This document shows positions 12,251 to 13,404 of a stretch of DNA of 13,404 nucleotides, piece after piece. The DNA lies in contig JBBQFC010000075.1 of the NCBI GenBank assembly GCA_038321615.1, forward strand, positions 1 through 13,404, read 5' to 3'. This DNA comes from JBBQFC01 sp038321615 (GTDB taxonomy: Bacteria > Bacteroidota > Bacteroidia > Flavobacteriales_D > Cryomorphaceae). Each line of letters begins with the position of its first letter. Within the stretch, counting starts at the first letter, position 1. Position numbers and translations under genes: made by a program. The notes under the pieces were generated by a model, which saw only the letters and a list, made by a program, of their open reading frames with translations, was not told the origin of the DNA and made no database searches.

Positions 12251-13404
12251 ATGAAAGCCTCTAACCAACACTACACGAGCTCATTTTTGAGTACTTTTTT
12301 CTTTACGCTAACGGTCATACTTTTGGGTCTAAATCCCCTTCATGCAGAAGATTTTGCTGATAAGGATTTCACAAGCGCGGAATTCGTTTGTAGTAATATC
12401 ACCAACGGTGGTACCATTACAGGTGGTGGCCTTTCTTGCGGCCCTTTCACCACAGGCACGTTAATAGAAAATGGAAGCTCCCCCGCGGGTGGCTCTGGTG
12501 CGATTGAATACGTTTGGCTAAAAAGTTTAGTGAACGTTCCGAACACGGTTGGAAATGCTTTCTGGGTCATGATTCCAGGAACGAATCAAGAAACCTACGA
12601 TCCCGGTATTGTCAATCAAACTACTTATTTCATTCGCTGTTCGCGCCGGGCTGGTTGCGATTTTTATGCGGGTGAATCAAATACCTTGGCTTTCATCGTC
12701 AACCCACCCTTACTCGGCACCTTATCTTGCGAAGCAAGTCCAAACACGCTGAATACAGACAACTCCAATGCGGTTCAAAATGCGGCAGATTGTGTTGGTC
12801 AATCTTACACTTTCTGGTCAAACTCTTTGGTAGCCGATTATACCCCTCAAAAGCATTGGGGTGTCTCGAACGGCGTGTTTACGGAGAATCCAGACGGAAC
12901 AGCAATTTTCACCGGTACGGTTACAAATAATGCCCTGGCTTCATTGGTTTTCAATTTCCAAGTTGTTCTTTCAGGGCGTAGATTCGAAGCCATCGAAGGA
13001 TCGCCAAAATTAGACTTATGTCTAAATTCATCTCAATCCACGAGTGATTGGCATTACTACGCTGAAACAAATGGCGTAATGATTGGATCTGGCGCTCTCA
13101 GCGGCGCTGTGGTTCAAATAACCCGTTTTGGAGAAGCTTTCCAAGTAGGAACTGGAGCGAATCAAAACCAGCCAAATATTTTTGGTGCAAGTGGATGGCT
13201 AGATTTTAATGTGTTGGCTCAGCCCACTACAGGTGCTGGTTTGCGAGCCAATTCAGACCATGGTGATTTCAACTTTGGAATTCCTAATACGCCTATACTA
13301 CTCGACGTGCCTTCTGAATGCATAACGATCTGCGCCGGAGAGTCTATTGAGCTCTTTGCTTCGGCTTATGCTGGTTCCGGAAATTATTCTTACGCTTGGA
13401 GCAC
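12251..13404 (+). CDS. Large secreted Ig/adhesin-like surface protein, N-terminal part (runs off the window)
   Basis: The frame from the ATG at 12251 is open for 384 codons to the window end. The N-terminus has a short polar stretch, then a hydrophobic segment (FLSTFFFTLTVILLGL, about 13-28) and ALA-like cleavage context NPLHAED, so it is exported. Mature sequence is rich in Gly, Asn, Thr and Ser with scattered Cys. Recognisable pieces are FVCSNITNGGTITGGG, the repeat-type TYFIRCSRRAGCDFYAGES, a GEAFQVGTGANQNQPNIFGA-S-GWLDFNV module (about 294-324) and the start of an Ig-like repeat (CITICAGESIELFASAYAGS, then YAWST) at the very end. Such architecture is typical of very large Bacteroidota cell-surface or gliding-related proteins ending in a T9SS sorting domain, which would lie beyond the window. 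Function is inferred only as adhesion-like. No clear -7 element was found between it and the terminator. Confidence 0.85.
   Translation, partial: MKASNQHYTSSFLSTFFFTLTVILLGLNPLHAEDFADKDFTSAEFVCSNITNGGTITGGGLSCGPFTTGTLIENGSSPAGGSGAIEYVWLKSLVNVPNTVGNAFWVMIPGTNQETYDPGIVNQTTYFIRCSRRAGCDFYAGESNTLAFIVNPPLLGTLSCEASPNTLNTDNSNAVQNAADCVGQSYTFWSNSLVADYTPQKHWGVSNGVFTENPDGTAIFTGTVTNNALASLVFNFQVVLSGRRFEAIEGSPKLDLCLNSSQSTSDWHYYAETNGVMIGSGALSGAVVQITRFGEAFQVGTGANQNQPNIFGASGWLDFNVLAQPTTGAGLRANSDHGDFNFGIPNTPILLDVPSECITICAGESIELFASAYAGSGNYSYAWS

Noticed and set aside
12045..12254. Plus-strand 69-codon frame before the adhesin gene
   Set aside because: It runs through the intrinsic terminator at 12171-12203 and has no protein-like features.
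1..13404. CRISPR arrays, tRNA/rRNA genes, insertion sequences, integrases
   Set aside because: No regularly spaced repeats, cloverleaf-like segments or transposase/integrase motifs were seen by eye on either strand. A covariance-model scan would be needed to exclude small RNAs.

Overview
The window looks like a chromosomal segment of a Bacteroidota bacterium, probably a marine-type member of the Flavobacteriales or Cytophagales. Two lines of evidence support this. A secreted protein ends in a recognisable type IX secretion (T9SS) C-terminal sorting domain, and several genes are preceded by the Bacteroidota -7 promoter element TAnnTTTG instead of Shine-Dalgarno/sigma70 signals. Most genes are ordinary housekeeping or cell-surface genes. 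No CRISPR array, tRNA, rRNA, transposase or integrase was seen.

Layout, left to right. (1) The 3' part of a citrate/2-methylcitrate synthase gene (+) ends at a strong intrinsic terminator. (2) Directly against that terminator lies a broken 82-bp copy of the 3' end of a fatty-acid desaturase gene (-). (3) A T9SS-sorted beta-propeller-like secreted protein (+, 1259-2689) follows. (4) The intact membrane desaturase gene (-, 2743-3831) comes next. (5) A secreted six-Asp-box (BNR/sialidase-like) propeller protein (+, 4132-5685) overlaps hemF tail to tail. (6) A compact minus-strand operon runs guaA (GMP synthase), a LysM plus type-1 periplasmic-binding-fold protein, then hemF (coproporphyrinogen III oxidase). 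It is driven by a promoter so close to the guaA ATG that the mRNA is probably leaderless or nearly so. (7) A small lipoprotein gene (-, 10639-11058) sits between gene-poor stretches. (8) A decayed second copy of the guaA promoter and first ~90 codons lies at about 11423-11757, with its start codon changed to AAG and its -7 element destroyed. (9) A terminator precedes the start of a large secreted, Ig/adhesin-like protein (+, 12251 to the window end, incomplete).

The most noteworthy structure is genomic rather than enzymatic. Two different genes of the window (the desaturase and guaA) each have a broken partial second copy in direct orientation on their outer side, at nearly equal distances (1784 and 1780 bp). 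The desaturase fragment differs from the intact gene almost only at synonymous positions apart from a 14-bp deletion, so it was probably a functional paralog until recently. The guaA fragment is much more eroded (about 70% nucleotide identity over the best 160 bp). In each case the interval between the copies holds one envelope gene: the T9SS propeller or the lipoprotein. This suggests past duplication or replacement events at these junctions. No clearly new defence or mobile system was found.
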